A stretch of 64,000 bases of DNA from Dirofilaria immitis (GCA_024305405.1 JAKNDB010000088.1:2932001-2996000), one strand, 5' to 3'; positions 25,244 through 38,560 are shown, numbered from the stretch's first letter. The notes: generated by a model not told the origin, from the sequence alone. Program-made: numbers and translations.

Positions 25244-27918
25244 AATAAAATAATTTGAATCATTTATTTGCAATTAATTATACATACTTTAATATTACAT
25301 AATCATATGCTGGACAACTCTCAATAGTTATTATGTTAGTGGACGAATAATTATTAACGATTACTGATTAACATAAATATTAATTATTGCATGCAATGAT
25401 AAATTTTCTAATTATATTTTATGCAAAAATAATTGAAATGATATGGATATAATTCTTGGAATTTTATAACACGTAGTAATTTATTGTTACGTATTTTTTA
25501 AGTAGAAACTTCCAAAATTCACTAAGCTAAACTTTTGAAAAAATTTGAATTAATTCATAATAGCAATTAATCTGATAAAGTTGTATGGAATAAACTAAAT
25601 ACTGAAATTGTTTAATATACTTAAAATGAAATAAATACTAGAATTGCCCAATATGCTAATATATCCGATATATTTTACTGACTTCCTTTATTTCTCGTAA
25701 TTTTTCATTTTGAAACAAAGTGAAATATAAAAGAATGACGTAAATTCTCAGTCGGGACGATGATTCAATGGAAAATTTCAGCGAAATAACCCTAGACCTA
25801 AAGTTTTTCTTATTTTCGACGAATTTTTTCTTTACTATCTTCTTTCTCTTTATTCATGCCGCAGATGGTTAACTGCAGATCTATCATACAATTTATAAAG
25901 TTTCGTCATGGTATGGTTTAATTCAAAAATTTGAATTGTGCCATTTTATTCAACGGAGAAATAAAATGTTGAAGGATAATAATTAAAATGCTTCATTGCT
26001 CCTAATATATTATTTAAAATTTCCATCAATTAATTAACCGCATGAGAGTAATCAAATTCAAAGCATTCATTCTGTGCTATTTTGAGCCGGTCTTCAATTC
26101 CTGAAATGTTATTTGTCTTTGTCTTATAAATTTATCTTTATCATTCTTCTCAGAATGATAAAGATAAATTCCCAAATACTTTTTTTTCATTTTATTTTCA
26201 TATACATATTTTATTCTGGCTACTATTGTTCAAATAAATTTATTCATATTTAATACCGATGACTTATATACTTTTGCAAAGTTTCAGATAAATAATTTGT
26301 GGAGGGAAGAGTAGGAAGGAGTCAATCGATTTTACACTTTCTACTTAATTGTTCATTACTTAATTTTAAAAAGAAATAGAAGTATGTGCATAGCGCATTC
26401 TTTCGTTTCGTTACCTTCTTTTATGATTTATTTATTTTTTTATTCTTTTCACTTCTCTTAACAACTTTAAAACATGAAATGGAAAGTACTGAAACCGTTC
26501 TTCTTTATTTTTAGTTCGAATTGAATTAATTTTCTTTTATTTCTCTAAATTGTATTTACTCTCATTATGCTATTATAAAATGAATTCAACTATCAGAAGA
26601 TATAATAGTTGTGAAATTTTAAGTAAATTTATGTAATACTATAATCTTTGATTAGCGCATCAAATAACTATCGATATACTTGAATTGGTATTGAAATGTT
26701 ATTAACGATAGGCCAAATATAAGCAACAGTTAATAAATACGTATCAATAATAGCATAATGAGAATAGTGCATTTTTGAAAATTCATATCTTCGGATAATA
26801 ACATAGTCGACTGATTGATTAAAATAAATTCTTAAACAGCTTACATCATTATGCTAATACTCAGTGCGAAGTTGTGCAAATAATATGCAATGTATAGTTC
26901 ATTTTTGAAAATTTATATCTTCGGATAGAAATCGTTAATTAGCATAAAATAAAACTGACAATTCTGGACATAGTTGAACAGGTAAAGAATAATTAATTTC
27001 AATTAAAATTTGTTTACTATTACAAAAAGCAATACATTTTTATTGCATTAATTTATATTACCTTCTAAAAATTGGGTAAATAAAATAGATTTTAAAATGG
27101 AAAATTTCTTTCAAATTATTAACTAATTTTAATTATTGCGATTATGATTAGATCGAATTAATTCGGTTATTTGAAAACATTTCATTAACAATTATTGATC
27201 CTATTATGGAATAATTTCTATTCCTGCACTTCATGTATTATAGAATATAACGAAGATAAATTTTCCATTATAACTTATAAATATAAGTCATATATCATTT
27301 TTTATTTTGAGACAATTTTCATAGATGTTTCAAATGAAATAATCATTTAATTGCTTTTGCATAAATTAATAGTATATTAAACTACATGAATTACTTAATA
27401 TTGGTATTAATTTATTTTTAAAATATCAAATAAAGAATAATTTCCATATTATACTTTAATATGTTAGAAGTTTAGCATAACTTAACCAGTTCAAATCATG
27501 TTTTAACCAGTTCAAATCATGAAATTTTGTTATAATCATAAAAACTATCTTCATATATAATTATTAAACCTAAATATAATTGATGAAATTCTGTTATAAT
27601 CGTATTAATTAATATTCTATATTTATGCTATATTTTTAATCAATGAAAGTACTATATCATGCAATGTACTATTAAAGTATGATTATTTGTACTGTACAAG
27701 AATACGGTCTATGGTTGGGCTTAATGTATAACGAAAATGTATTTTAAATATATTTTTATTAGCCATTAATAATAATGCTTTTTTAAATATTAGTATAAAA
27801 TATATCATAAATTAATATATGTTTACGTACGTAGGAAGTGTCAATGAAATAATATATCATTTAACAATATATTGTTAGAATATGATTAATGATTTTTAAT
27901 GAAAATCATCTTTTGTAG
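25244..27918. other. AT-rich DNA upstream of the Fax-like gene
   Basis: No exon recognised, though at least one 5' exon of the following gene should lie here because its first visible exon has no start codon. Small repeats: a 30-bp motif (TTTTTGAAAATTCATATCTT) near 26768 and again near 26898, and a 21-bp tandem (TTAACCAGTTCAAATCATG) at 27482-27521. Confidence 0.45.
26129..26170. repeat. Perfect 19-bp hairpin with 4-nt loop
   Basis: AATTTATCTTTATCATTCT at 26129-26147 pairs exactly with 26152-26170 around the loop TCTC. A 19-bp perfect stem with a tetraloop is unlikely by chance even in AT-rich DNA. Confidence 0.85.
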
Positions 27919-30900
27919 ATGACGTTCGAATCAATAAAAATTATGCATGTGAGTTTTATGAACAGTCAACACCATGTGCAAAAATTGTTTCAATTGGTGG
28001 AATCGTTCTTGCACTTTATATTCCATATAGATATATTATCGCTAAACGACAACGCAAAACACCAATTAAAAATGATTATAAGCAAGGTTTGATTCAGTAA
28101 TGTTAACTTATTTGTTTATTAATTTTTTTACTTTTTAGTGAATAATTACATTGAAATTATCGAATTAATTAATTCTAAAAAGATCAAATTAATTAAGAAA
28201 GATTAAATTAATGTTGCCATCGATCTTCTTTAATCGTAACAAAAATTGATAATTCTTTTTGCTTTTCAATAGTAGCACCTCAAACTTGAGCACTTAAACC
28301 TTAATTATGATAAATTCGATAATACATAAATGAAATGCAGCGATTACAATATCAGTTATAGAATTTCAATAATACTAATACACTATTTCTAATAAGGTTA
28401 TTTATACATAACTCAAAAAAAAAAAAGGAGATTAAATAATACTCGATGTGATTATCCAAGTGACTCGGTAAAGCACATTTTCTCCAATGGTTTTGGTGGT
28501 GCTTAAGATATTCTTTTTCCACTATGTGGAAGATCAGGTGCAATTCTGAAAATAAGGAAGGAATTAGCGCCTTTAGTTACTTATGTAAATGAAGCTATTT
28601 TTTTAGAGGTCATAGACATTGAGTGGACATTGGATGTTTTAACTTACATTTATATTATATAATAATTACGCAATTACAACACATATATCTTTTGAATGTT
28701 AAATCCATTGCAAAGGAATTGTTAATTTTTTTTTTCTAGCGACAAATGTATAGAATGAAAAAAAATGAGCAATTCTTATTGCCTTTTGAAAATTTAAGAA
28801 TTTGGATATTTTGACTGAAATTTTTGAAGAAAATTTTGATTTAATTACTTTTGTTTCAAGAAATTATCCATTTATTTTAGGCATGGTTTATTTGTATCAA
28901 TTTCCGTGAGTGAAATATATACCAAATATTTCACCATTTTGCTTAAAATTGGAAACTTGGCTTCGTATGGCTGATATACAATATGAAGTTAGAATAAAAA
29001 ATTTCAAATTATTTATAGTTTGATTACTTATTAGATGAAATTTAAATTTTATTAAATATTCTAAAAATCCATTGAATTGAACGATTCTTTTAGAAATCTT
29101 TTAAGATGGTATTCACTTAGTTAATGATGGCAAAGGGATAAATAATTATTTCATTATAATAATTTTTTCCAATTAGAATATATGCTCCTGGAGTACACGT
29201 TCTTTGGAAGGAACAGTGCCATTTTTGGAATATAACGGCAAAGAATACCCTGATTCAGCACTTGCAATACGGTATTTCATTCAGACTTTTTTCATATTTT
29301 ATTTTAATATTTAATTATCGGTCATCTTATTGCATTTCTTTATGCTATATTCATCGTATTTTAACTCATTGCAGTGCAAATTTGCACATAAATTCACATT
29401 ATACTGGTAACCTAAATAAAAAGAATAAATCATTGAGAGAATCAAATTTTCAGGGATATGACAGTGATATTTTCTAAGGAATCAATGGAAAGTCATTTGA
29501 ATGACGAACAAAAAGCAACAGCTCGAGCATTTGAAGCAATGGCTGAAAATTCGTTGGCAATAGCCAATGGCTATTTTCGATTTACGGAACACTTTGATGA
29601 AGTATTTCAACAGTTACCAAATGATGCATTTGGCATGTTAACACCAATTTGGAAATTTTTAATAAAGAAGATGATGACTTTTAAGGTAATATTTTATTCA
29701 CCATACTTTTTCGCAATAGAAAGACAAATCCTTGTTCTCTGAGTGATAGTATAATATAGAATGAATGATATATGGATGAATGTTGTGATATGATTAAAAG
29801 GACCTGTTTTTCTTTGGTTGATATGATTACTTTTATATTATAATTTTCAACAAAATAAAAAAATGAGAAGAAAATTAAAAAGTAAATTAAAAGCTAAAAA
29901 TTCATTAAAAAGTCTGGATGATATGATAATATTAATTGATAAAATAAAAATAATAATGAAATTGCTTTTCGAATTTTTAGATAATTACATATCGGATTAG
30001 CTTTTGGTAATATGTCAAAGAAAGTTTATAATATTATTTGCAAAATTATTTTACATAAATATCCTAAACTAAAAGCTTAGAATAATTAACTAATTGCAGC
30101 TAGAAACATTCTATACTTAGCCTAGATTAGATATCATGCATAGTTCTTAGAATATTTTGAAACATATATTCAGCTACCACTATCACTTTTATTTCCAGTG
30201 AACAAAATGATTTCGATGCAAAATTTATCGAATGCTACTTCTACAAGTAGAAATTACAGATAAAAAGAGAATGCCATTACTTGCCATCGGAAAGCATAGT
30301 CATGATGAAATCATAAATATTGCAATTGATGATTTAAAATCAATTTCATCCTACCTTGGCAATAAGCATTATTTCACTGGCTTTAAGCCGACAAAAGTAA
30401 GCAAAATGTTTCAATTTAATTTTCGTATTGCAAATATCAGAAAGAGAAGCTGAGAAGGAATTTTTAGTGTAATCTGAATTAAACTATCCACTGAAATTAA
30501 TTAGTGTACTAAAATTACGATTGTAAATTGGTAAATATTATTCTTTCTGGTTGATGCGGCACTGTTCGGAGTGCTATGTCAAATTGTTTACGCTCCATAT
30601 GATTTCCCACCAAAAATAGCAATTGAAAAGGAACTGCCAAATTTAAAAGAATACTGTGACCGGATTAAAGGTCAGTTTTTTTCAGTGCATTAGTTTTATT
30701 TAAATTTGATTTGTAATCGTAGAATTAAAAAAATGTGTTAAACATGATGATATTCTGGGAAGGCATTTTACAAAATGAATATTACCCTTTCTGGTCGGTG
30801 TTTTTGTTTATGAAGTTGACTAATTAAATTTTTCCGACACTTTTTTTGAGAAAAAATCAAAGTGAGCAATTGCCAAATTAATCAAATTTTAAAGGAAAAA

Positions 30901-31066
30901 AAATTAGAAGACGAGAATTGAATGGACAATTTTACTACTTTTTTGGAGAGAAAAAATCGAACAGGAATATCAGTTCGAACTGAGGTACTTAGTTTTAGGA
31001 CGATACTGGCCAGATTGGAATAAATGCACAACGAAGTTTACGACGAATTCCGATTGGAAACATTAA
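27919..31066 (+). pseudogene. Failed-axon-connections (Fax/FAXC)-like GST-fold gene, apparently broken
   Basis: Family members are membrane-anchored proteins with a metaxin-like GST N- and C-fold; Drosophila Fax acts in axon growth. Exons inferred: 27919-28086 (hydrophobic anchor, IVSIGGIVLALYIPYRYII), 28881-28987 (MVYLYQFP, PNISPFCLKLETWLRM), 29177-29271 (GTVPFLEYNGKEYPDSALAI), 29454-29685 (SHLNDEQKATARAFEAMAEN), 30260-30396 (GKHSHDEI, YFTGFKPTK), 30550-30670 (DAALFGVLCQIVYAPYDFPP) and 30999-31066 (GRYWPDWNKC, stop). Intron phases agree for most junctions. Lesions: in-frame TGA at 28907-28909; a one-base shortage at the A5 run 30262-30266; acceptor TG instead of AG at 30548-30549. The first exon lacks a start. 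The family match is strong; pseudogene status is likely but depends on sequence accuracy. Confidence 0.75.
28279..28300 (-). other. SL1-like sequence, diverged
   Basis: On the minus strand GGTTTAAGTGCTCAAGTTTGAG-type sequence agrees with SL1 at 18 of 22 positions; the differences cluster in the middle (GTGCT for TTACC). It lies inside an intron of the Fax-like gene, in antisense. Sequence on both sides resembles other copies of the dispersed repeat (23.5 kb upstream flank, 32.5 kb downstream flank). Confidence 0.45.
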
Positions 31067-32279
31067 ATATGAACGAATGAAAGTTCCATGAAGAAAGCGT
31101 CGATTGTTGTGAACTTCTTGAATGCGACTGAGGAGAGCTTTGATCTAGACACATCAAATACGAAAATAAAATCTAATTTTTTTTGAGATGATTTTCTTTC
31201 GTTGTAAGGAAGTGTAGTTTTAATCTTTTTCTTGAATATATTTCTTGGACGTGGTTCATTTGGAAGCAGTAATAACACTTTTTTGAAGTAGGAAGTTGGA
31301 AATATTTATCCATTAATAAACAATACAAAAAAACGAATTGAATGATAATGGAATCCTTCTAGTCCAGCATAACCGAAAAGGGATGTCTTAAATAAATTGT
31401 AATAATCTTTATAATTAGACAAGAATAAAGTGTAAGTTATTGCGGGAAAGCCTTGATACTATTTAACTGAATACAAAATGTAAACGGATGGATACAACAC
31501 GATACAAATATGGATACAAAGATGATAACGGATATTTTAGAAGCGTAGAGTATTGTACAATTCTTTCGATGGAGAAATAAGTAAGCAAAAGCTAATTTAC
31601 ATATTACATTTTAATCATTGAATGTAAACTTAGTTTTAGAGTACAAGAATTTATATTTCAATTAATTTATTAGATGTTGAAAACATAGATTGTAGGTGCT
31701 TAAAATATACAGAATTTGAGCAGAAGAAATTTACATATATATTAGAATTGATTAAATGATAAGATAGGAAAGATTTCGAAATACAAGTGGTTTGTTATTT
31801 GGATGAAATTATTTTATAAAACTACCTTGGTTATGATATTTTCCCGATATCAATAGTATTAAGCGGAGATGAGAAAAGCTGCGCATTCTAAAAACCTTTG
31901 CATTTTTCATAAATTGTTTGCATATATTTTAAAGGAAATTTTCATCATATCAAAAAAAAATTAAATTATACATAAGTAGAATGGTTAATTTGCTTATTAA
32001 TTTAACATTTTTTCCATGGATTTCTCAGCGCAATAAATATTTTGTGCTTTTTCCTAAAATTTAGTCCTTAAAAATGATTTCAAATCTAATTAAAATTTGA
32101 TTTTGAGTTTATTTATTAAAAATTTATTGTGTTATCAATGCATTTGAAACTTAATTCTATTGAGAAAATAAACAATATATCTCTTCATAACTAAAATAAA
32201 ATTAATAATTAGAGGTGAGGATGCTCTACTTCTCTTATCGATTGGAGGTTGATCATTTTTATTATCAAAAACAAAAAAA
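31067..32279. other. Intergenic DNA, no gene seen
   Basis: It contains an AATAAA at 31315-31320 that could end the Fax-like transcript. The minus frame 31278-31063 has no supporting features. Confidence 0.45.
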
Positions 32280-32885
32280 AAAAAGAAATTGACAGGACTA
32301 GGACAACAATATTCATATTGCGCTTATACAATGATACAATGATATGGATTGAACAACGTTACGTTTTAAAATAATAGCGCGAATTAAACAATGATATATA
32401 TTAAGCAGGGGATTAAAAAATTGTAGTAATTAAACAATGGGATAAATTTATACGGATAATGCACAGTAAAGGAATAAAGGATATCAGCAGTGGTTCAGAT
32501 ATTAGCAAGATCTCGTAAACCTTCTTTGTTGCCATTGATCTTCATCTACTTCATAATTGTTTTTGCTTCTCATTATCGTTTAATCTCTGTTCCTTCTAAC
32601 TGTCGTTTGTGATGTTAGACTGTAGAAGTCACTCGTTCAATCATGATGCTGAATGGAGGTGGTGGTGCTGACTGTTGTTACTTATCGATCGGACGACACT
32701 TATTAGATTGACCTAACTGAACTCTTTCGATCGAAATTCTTTCCTTTTAAATATTTTAACCTCTCTTTGTTTCTTTGACACTTCTTGTGTAATGATTAAA
32801 TCCTTTGATTTTACTGACATCTTTCATTTAATCTTTTGATATATTTTTATACAATTAATACTTTCAATTTTCACCGATAAATTTT
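32280..32885 (-). repeat. Dispersed repeat family, copy A
   Basis: Aligned by eye with 41320-41830. Shared blocks, read on +, include AATGCAC(A/C)GTAAA, TTGCTTCTCATTATC, CGAAATT(C/T)(A/T)TTCCTTTTAAA, ATTAAATCCTTT(G/A)ATTTTA and TCATTTAATCTTTTGATATA. Divergence is roughly a quarter to a third. On the minus strand a short frame from ATG reads MRSKNNYEVDEDQWQQ. Similar nucleotides flank the SL1-like site at 28.28 kb, tying the elements together. It is probably a decayed multicopy gene or mobile element in minus orientation. Confidence 0.6.
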
Positions 32886-34449
32886 CCTATTCCTGGAATA
32901 AATATACTTACATATTTGTTATCATTGATACTTCCATTTATTATCAGCAATTTCATGAATTTTATTTAAGCATAGTTCTTACTAATTGAGGAAAAAACAG
33001 ATATGTTTGCAAAAACGAAAATGAATCATGTTCCTCTAAAAACAATACTTTTGTAAGTACTTAATAATACATCGATAAATGAAAAGAGAAATATGCTTTC
33101 AGCAAAGCAAAAACCAAAACAACGTTTCAATTTTAATCGGTATATTTATTCAATTTCTTTTTTTTTTAAAAAAAAGCAGACGCATTATTTATTTGTTTTG
33201 TTTACCGAATGTTATTTTTTTCTATAGTTTTTGCACTACTTCGTTTTTTCATACTTTATTAATCCATTCCATTTATTATTTAATTTGATTTTTTTTTACT
33301 TGTTTACTCATTCCAGTAATATTTGGATAGGTATAATATTGAAGTAAATATGAATAAATACTCGCTTCAATCAAATATCTTTTGTAAATTGACTAAAAAA
33401 TCTTTGGAAAGATAAATATGCAACGATATAAGTATTCCCTTTTGAATGATGAATTTAAGTTTCTACTAAGATTTATAGTATTATAATTTTCTCTCTTAAT
33501 TAATGATCATCAAAATTTCATGGAAAATGTGCAATGAAAAATAAATGAAAAATCGATCTCTCTGATTATCTTAGGAATTATTGCAGCTATTATAACCAAG
33601 TATTCATATATATATAGGAAGCATTACATTTAGTAAATTTTGACAAGTCAATATTTATCGATTTGTCAAAATTTGAAATGAATATTGTTTATTATTCTAA
33701 CTTTTCAATTTCACATGCAATAAATAGATTATTGTTGCTCTTTGACCATAATAGATAATGCTTTGTTTTTTCCCTTAAAGAAATTGAATAATAGAAAAAA
33801 TTGTTCATCAACAAATAATTCATGTTGAAAAAGATTAAATCCAATTTCTCGTCGGAATTTTAAGATATGAAATTATAGATTAACTTATTCAATTATTGAA
33901 GCTTATTAAATGCAAACATTATCAACATTTTTTCATAATACTGCTTATGTATTTGCGTTTTCATAAGTATATTCAAATTAAGCGAAAAGATAAAAATTTG
34001 ATAATAAATGACGAAGTTGACCACAGAAAAGAGTGTTCTTTTGATTGAATAATCTATGGACTTTTCACTATATTAGTCAACTGAGAAAATAATTCTAAGA
34101 AATTATTAATTGGTAGGAAAAGATTTTCATATATTTTCTTTTTTGATCTAAAATCAATTCATACAAATGTAAATTGATGATTGGTTTGTTTGTTATGTCG
34201 TAAACAAATACGGGAAAGTTCCGTGATAAAAGAAAATATAATGATTCATAAGTAAATTTATAGGTCAAGATGTTTTAAATCGATTCACATTAGTATTATG
34301 TTTATTTGCTCCAAATAAATTAGTGACATTTATAACCTCAGAACTGATATTCTGAACTCTGCGAAGGATTCTAAGCATCAAAATCACTTTCAGAAGAAAG
34401 GTCAGTTGGATGGACAATATTAAGAAAAATAATGCGTCTCTTTTTCACA
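32886..34449. other. AT-rich intergenic DNA
   Basis: No gene supported. A 12-bp inverted repeat AAATTTTGACAA (33635-33646 with 33663-33674) is present. The Phe-rich open frame at 33079-33288 is judged incidental. Confidence 0.45.
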
Positions 34450-34527
34450 TTATTACCATTATTAATTTGTCTTATCGAAATTTTAATCGTTGAGTTCGTG
34501 TCGTGTTAGAAAAACTTATTGTATTCG

Positions 34528-34549
34528 ATTTTAATTACCCAAGTTTGAG
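34528..34549 (+). other. SL1-like sequence, 20 of 22 matches
   Basis: TTTAATTACCCAAGTTTGAG is identical to SL1 positions 3-22; only the first two G are replaced (AT). It is followed by ATTGTTGTCTTTG, not the GTAAAC expected of an SL RNA gene, and preceded by sequence weakly similar to the flank of the 23.47-kb copy. A close match to a 22-mer containing ACCCAAG is improbable by chance in this background. Confidence 0.65.
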
Positions 34550-37500
34550 ATTGTTGTCTTTGTACTTTATCTTTGCAACGCTTTAGAGCTTAAATGAAAA
34601 TAAAGTATTTGCAACTCTGTATACTACGTAAAGCAAGCAAATAAAGGATATCTTAACTATATGTTAATCTTTTCATTATCTGTAAAAATGACGTTGAATT
34701 CAAATTGCTGTGTTGCAGACGATGTTGCAAACTTTAAGCTAAATTGTTGATCCCTAAATATTGCGCTGTCGAAATGGTAAAAGAAATCCGCCATTCTTCT
34801 CGAAAGTTTCTTTGAAACATATGTTTTAAACAAATTTTACGGTCGATGCAGTATGTTTTGATCTTTATTATTGTTGATTTATTCCAGGTTCTTAAAGATC
34901 AGCGAGTAGATTTATCAGAACTTAATTGTTGACGCCTTAAAGCGCCAAAGTAAATTTCGTTTCCATAATTGGAGTTAAATTGAAAGGATGAAATGGAGTT
35001 TAACATAAAAAGTTGACCACTGTGATTGGATCATATGAGTAGTATGGGTAGAGCGCCAATTTATGTTGCTGCGCAATCGAACAATCGAAGGATTGTTTAA
35101 GTCAAGTTAGATGATTACTCGGTTTCGAGAAGAATCTGAAATGGAGGAAAAATTGAAGATAACAAATGTACTCGTTGCATTAATATACCGATAGATGTTT
35201 AAGGAAAGCCCAGATATGAAGTTATCAAATTGAGTATTGAACGAAATATCTTTTTAATGGTTTCAAGATCGAATAAATGCAGTAATAGTTTAGAGATAAC
35301 CAGCGAATAATTGACCATTGTTGCAATAAAAAATAATTGCTAGAAAACGCTTGTATAATAATGTTTCATGGTTCTGACATGGTAGTATCAGTTGTTCAAC
35401 ATTAACGAATAATAAGGATATACAGCTAAGTGCTTTTCATTTTAAATTTATCCCATATTTTATGGATTGTAGTCATGCTAACTGTTTATTTAAAAGCATA
35501 GCATTTTCTCGAAGAATTAATTTTACTGATATCTTTTTTAATTTATGTTATGCTTGCTTCTTGAAATTATTAAGTCACGATAATTTTATATTGAGAATAT
35601 ATAGAATAATAATGTTTTGGCATCATGTTCGAAATAAATTAAATTCGTTTTTAATAATTCTGAAATCCCCTGTATAGTCTTTTTCGTTTCAGAATATTCC
35701 GCAGTTTTAAAATATTATTGACGATTTTTGGTATTTAGAATAGCATTTTCATTTGATGGGGAAAATAGGGAATTAAAGATTTTATTTTTAAAGTTGAAAT
35801 ATTAACCAATAATTATCGAGAAAAGATACTCCCATTAGTCAGGAAGCGAAAATATCAGTGGGAAGAAGCAAGGAAAAGTACCGAAACGTCATAATGACCC
35901 AAATAAAGAAATCTAATCCCATAGCAGCGATAAACTTCGACTAACTGCATGAAGAATTTATGTGGATTTTAATGGAAAATTTCAAAAATCCGAGCAGAAG
36001 ACATGTCGACCGATATCCACCAAAGGGTTTGCACCGGGAAAATTGTTAGATATAACAAAGTTTGCATTCGGTTGTTGTAACTTGTGCCTCTTCAGCCACT
36101 AAATTTTCTTTTGCTTTTGAAATCTTAAATTGTTAATAAAAAGTCAAGAATTTCCTGCTCTTTTGTTGGTAATGTTATCACGTTGAAATTACTCCCTGAG
36201 ATGATACTGTTCGTTTCAGTAATCGATGAATAGCGGCTGTAGAATGGGAACATTGTACACTACCGTTACCTGAACCAAAATAAAAATGAAGATGATTAAA
36301 ATATTGAGAAGTTGGAATAATGTTAACTTAGGATCATAGAAACTTCTAACCAATGAAGGACAATATATGCTAAAACTTGATAAATTGCACACTTGTCTTG
36401 CAAATAAAATCACGTATTAAAGAGTTAGAAAAATGAATACTGGAATGCCGTATGCTTCTTGTTTTTATAGAAATTGTTGCTTGGCATCGTTTTAAATTCA
36501 TTTTCAATTTCAGTTTATTCATTTGTTGATATTTGTCTCTTGTTCAATAAATGACGAAATCAAATAGTCTGTCGGAGATTTCTTATCCAAGAATCTTTCC
36601 ACACTTTTCACATTCTTCTTCTGAACTAACTGATATTTCTTCACTTTATTTTTGCATCAAAATAAGTACGTTGTCAGTTTTCAATCATGGCTGTTAGTCT
36701 TTCAAATCTAACTTAACTCATTCACTGTTTGTTTAGAAAAGATTCAGATAGAGTCAGGCTATTGCACTTCTTCATATCTTCCTATTGGGACGATTTCCCG
36801 AGTGTTTGACCATTCTGTAGATAGACGAAAAAAATTCCTAAAGAGAATCATTTAAAAATATTCGTTGCATCACGGAAGGATTAAAATCAAAACGAATGCC
36901 TCATATTATTAAAAATTTTAGTATTCCTAATCTTAAAGTTTCCCTCTCAAGCAGAGTCAATTGCAAATGAGTGAAAATAACCAATATTTTCAGTCTGAAT
37001 AAATTTTAGACCATTTCACTCAACAATATACAAATGCTACAGTTGAAATTGAATACAATCTAATTATCGATAACCTCAAAGCTCTGGCAATGTTCTATGA
37101 CTTCTTATATCCGCAATATGGCTAAAATACGTTTTTCATTGAGGGATATTTTTAACTTTTGAAATATTTCATTTTTGGGATGGAATTTATTGAAGTAGTT
37201 TCCTCGGTAGGTTTGGCGTGCAGTTGAAGGGATACGAGGTATAGTGACATCGTCCACTAGGTTGAGTAGAAAATGTTTATTCTGACTTTTGCATCTTAAT
37301 CATAACTATATATGCAAATTTTGAATAATAAAAACACATTTAGTAGGAGTGATTTACAGCAAATATTTTAACAGATGTTCATTTAAATAACAAGAGAAAC
37401 TATAAGAGATCATTGATTAAATTAAGGGTGAATTGGTTTTTAGATGTAAAAGAAAGAGTATGCATTTAGTTTTAGATGCATAAAGATGACCTTAAAGAAT

Positions 37501-38041
37501 ATAAAATTAGTTACATGATTCATTATATTTATTTACATTTTTATACGATTTATTTTACTTTATTTTATTAATTTAATTTAACAAAATTTAATATTCGCGA
37601 CATCTTAATCGTTAATTAATTTAAATTCTGTCACAATCTATGTCTCTCCTTATATAAATACATTACACAAAGCTTTTATTAATCCAGTTAATGCAAGAGT
37701 TGCTTCAGTATAATAACACAGGACAGTTGATTATATTACAAAATATCATCTTCGAAATGTATGAAACTTATCACTTATTCGATCACCGTCTTTTCCTCTA
37801 AATCGATAACCAAAGTTAAAAATGGAATATTTGCCGCTTTTATGCATTAAAGTTCAAATCAATAATTGTTGCTTTATTGTATAATTTTTGAATTATTCTG
37901 CTGCTTTATGGAATTTTTATTAAATTCTTCAACCAATTAATTTTCTTATTTCTTAATATATGCAATGATTTTATTTAGAAAGTAAGCATATTATCATAAA
38001 TGGCAAAATTTCATAGTAGGGCGAAGAAATTCAAGATTGTC
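34550..38041. other. Moderately AT-rich region without recognisable gene
   Basis: Composition is slightly richer in GC than 6-16 kb and it may contain decayed repeat copies (a TTGTTGTAACT motif near 36075 recurs in the dispersed family). No splice-bounded frame was recognised. Confidence 0.4.
36589..36647 (-). pseudogene. Short zinc-knuckle remnant (EECEKCGKIL)
   Basis: The minus strand reads SEEISVSSEEECEKCGKILG, then TAA. The Cys-X2-Cys-Gly-Lys pattern after an acidic stretch resembles the start of a C2H2 finger and the 23.4-kb fragment. It is too short to stand alone. Confidence 0.35.
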
Positions 38042-38560
38042 TCATACTGCAACAAAATTTGTCAAGGAAAAAATTTTCCTAAAATTGTTTTGTTCTTGTT
38101 GTTGTAACTCCGGTAAGTCAGTAACAGCCTCTATTAGTCTTGCATGATATTGCACATTATTGTGCTTATGCAATAGTAAGAATGAAATGAACAATAAATA
38201 ATAAAGATTAAAAATACGAACAGTCTTCTGAATGCTCATTATGCTATTGTATTTTACCTCTATAACTATCGTCCATCTTTCATTCCATCTTTTTTCTTCT
38301 ATTTCCATGCTATTGTCGATCCACCATTAAAGTGTTATTTCTGATGAATTCTAGTTCGTGCTATTTGAACTGTGAATTCCACTTTTACAATGTTATCGCA
38401 TTGTTCTTAAATTAAATTTTGACTAAATTCTACTATCTTTTAATCATCTTCTTTCATATCTTCGGAACTTATTGAATCCTTCAAAGCTGTCTATCCATTG
38501 TTTGATTCTCTCATTTTATTGATCCTTTGAAATTAATATTTGACCCCTTTTAACATCCTC
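38042..38560 (-). repeat. Dispersed repeat family, copy C, with 88-codon open frame
   Basis: The part 38085-38180 aligns with 41325-41400 (blocks GTTCTTG, TTGTAACTC, AATAGGCT/AACAGCCT, TATTG). The minus frame 38308-38042 starts at ATG and contains a hydrophobic stretch (FNLYYLLFISFLLL) followed by HARLIEAVTDLPELQQQEQ, a layout like a small secreted protein. Copy B has an in-frame stop in the aligned stretch. The family is unknown and this copy's expression is uncertain. Confidence 0.4.

Noticed and set aside
25915..25936. GGTTTAATT followed by CAAAAATTTGAA, partly like SL1
   Set aside because: Lacks the diagnostic ACCCAAG core; expected by chance in AT-rich DNA.
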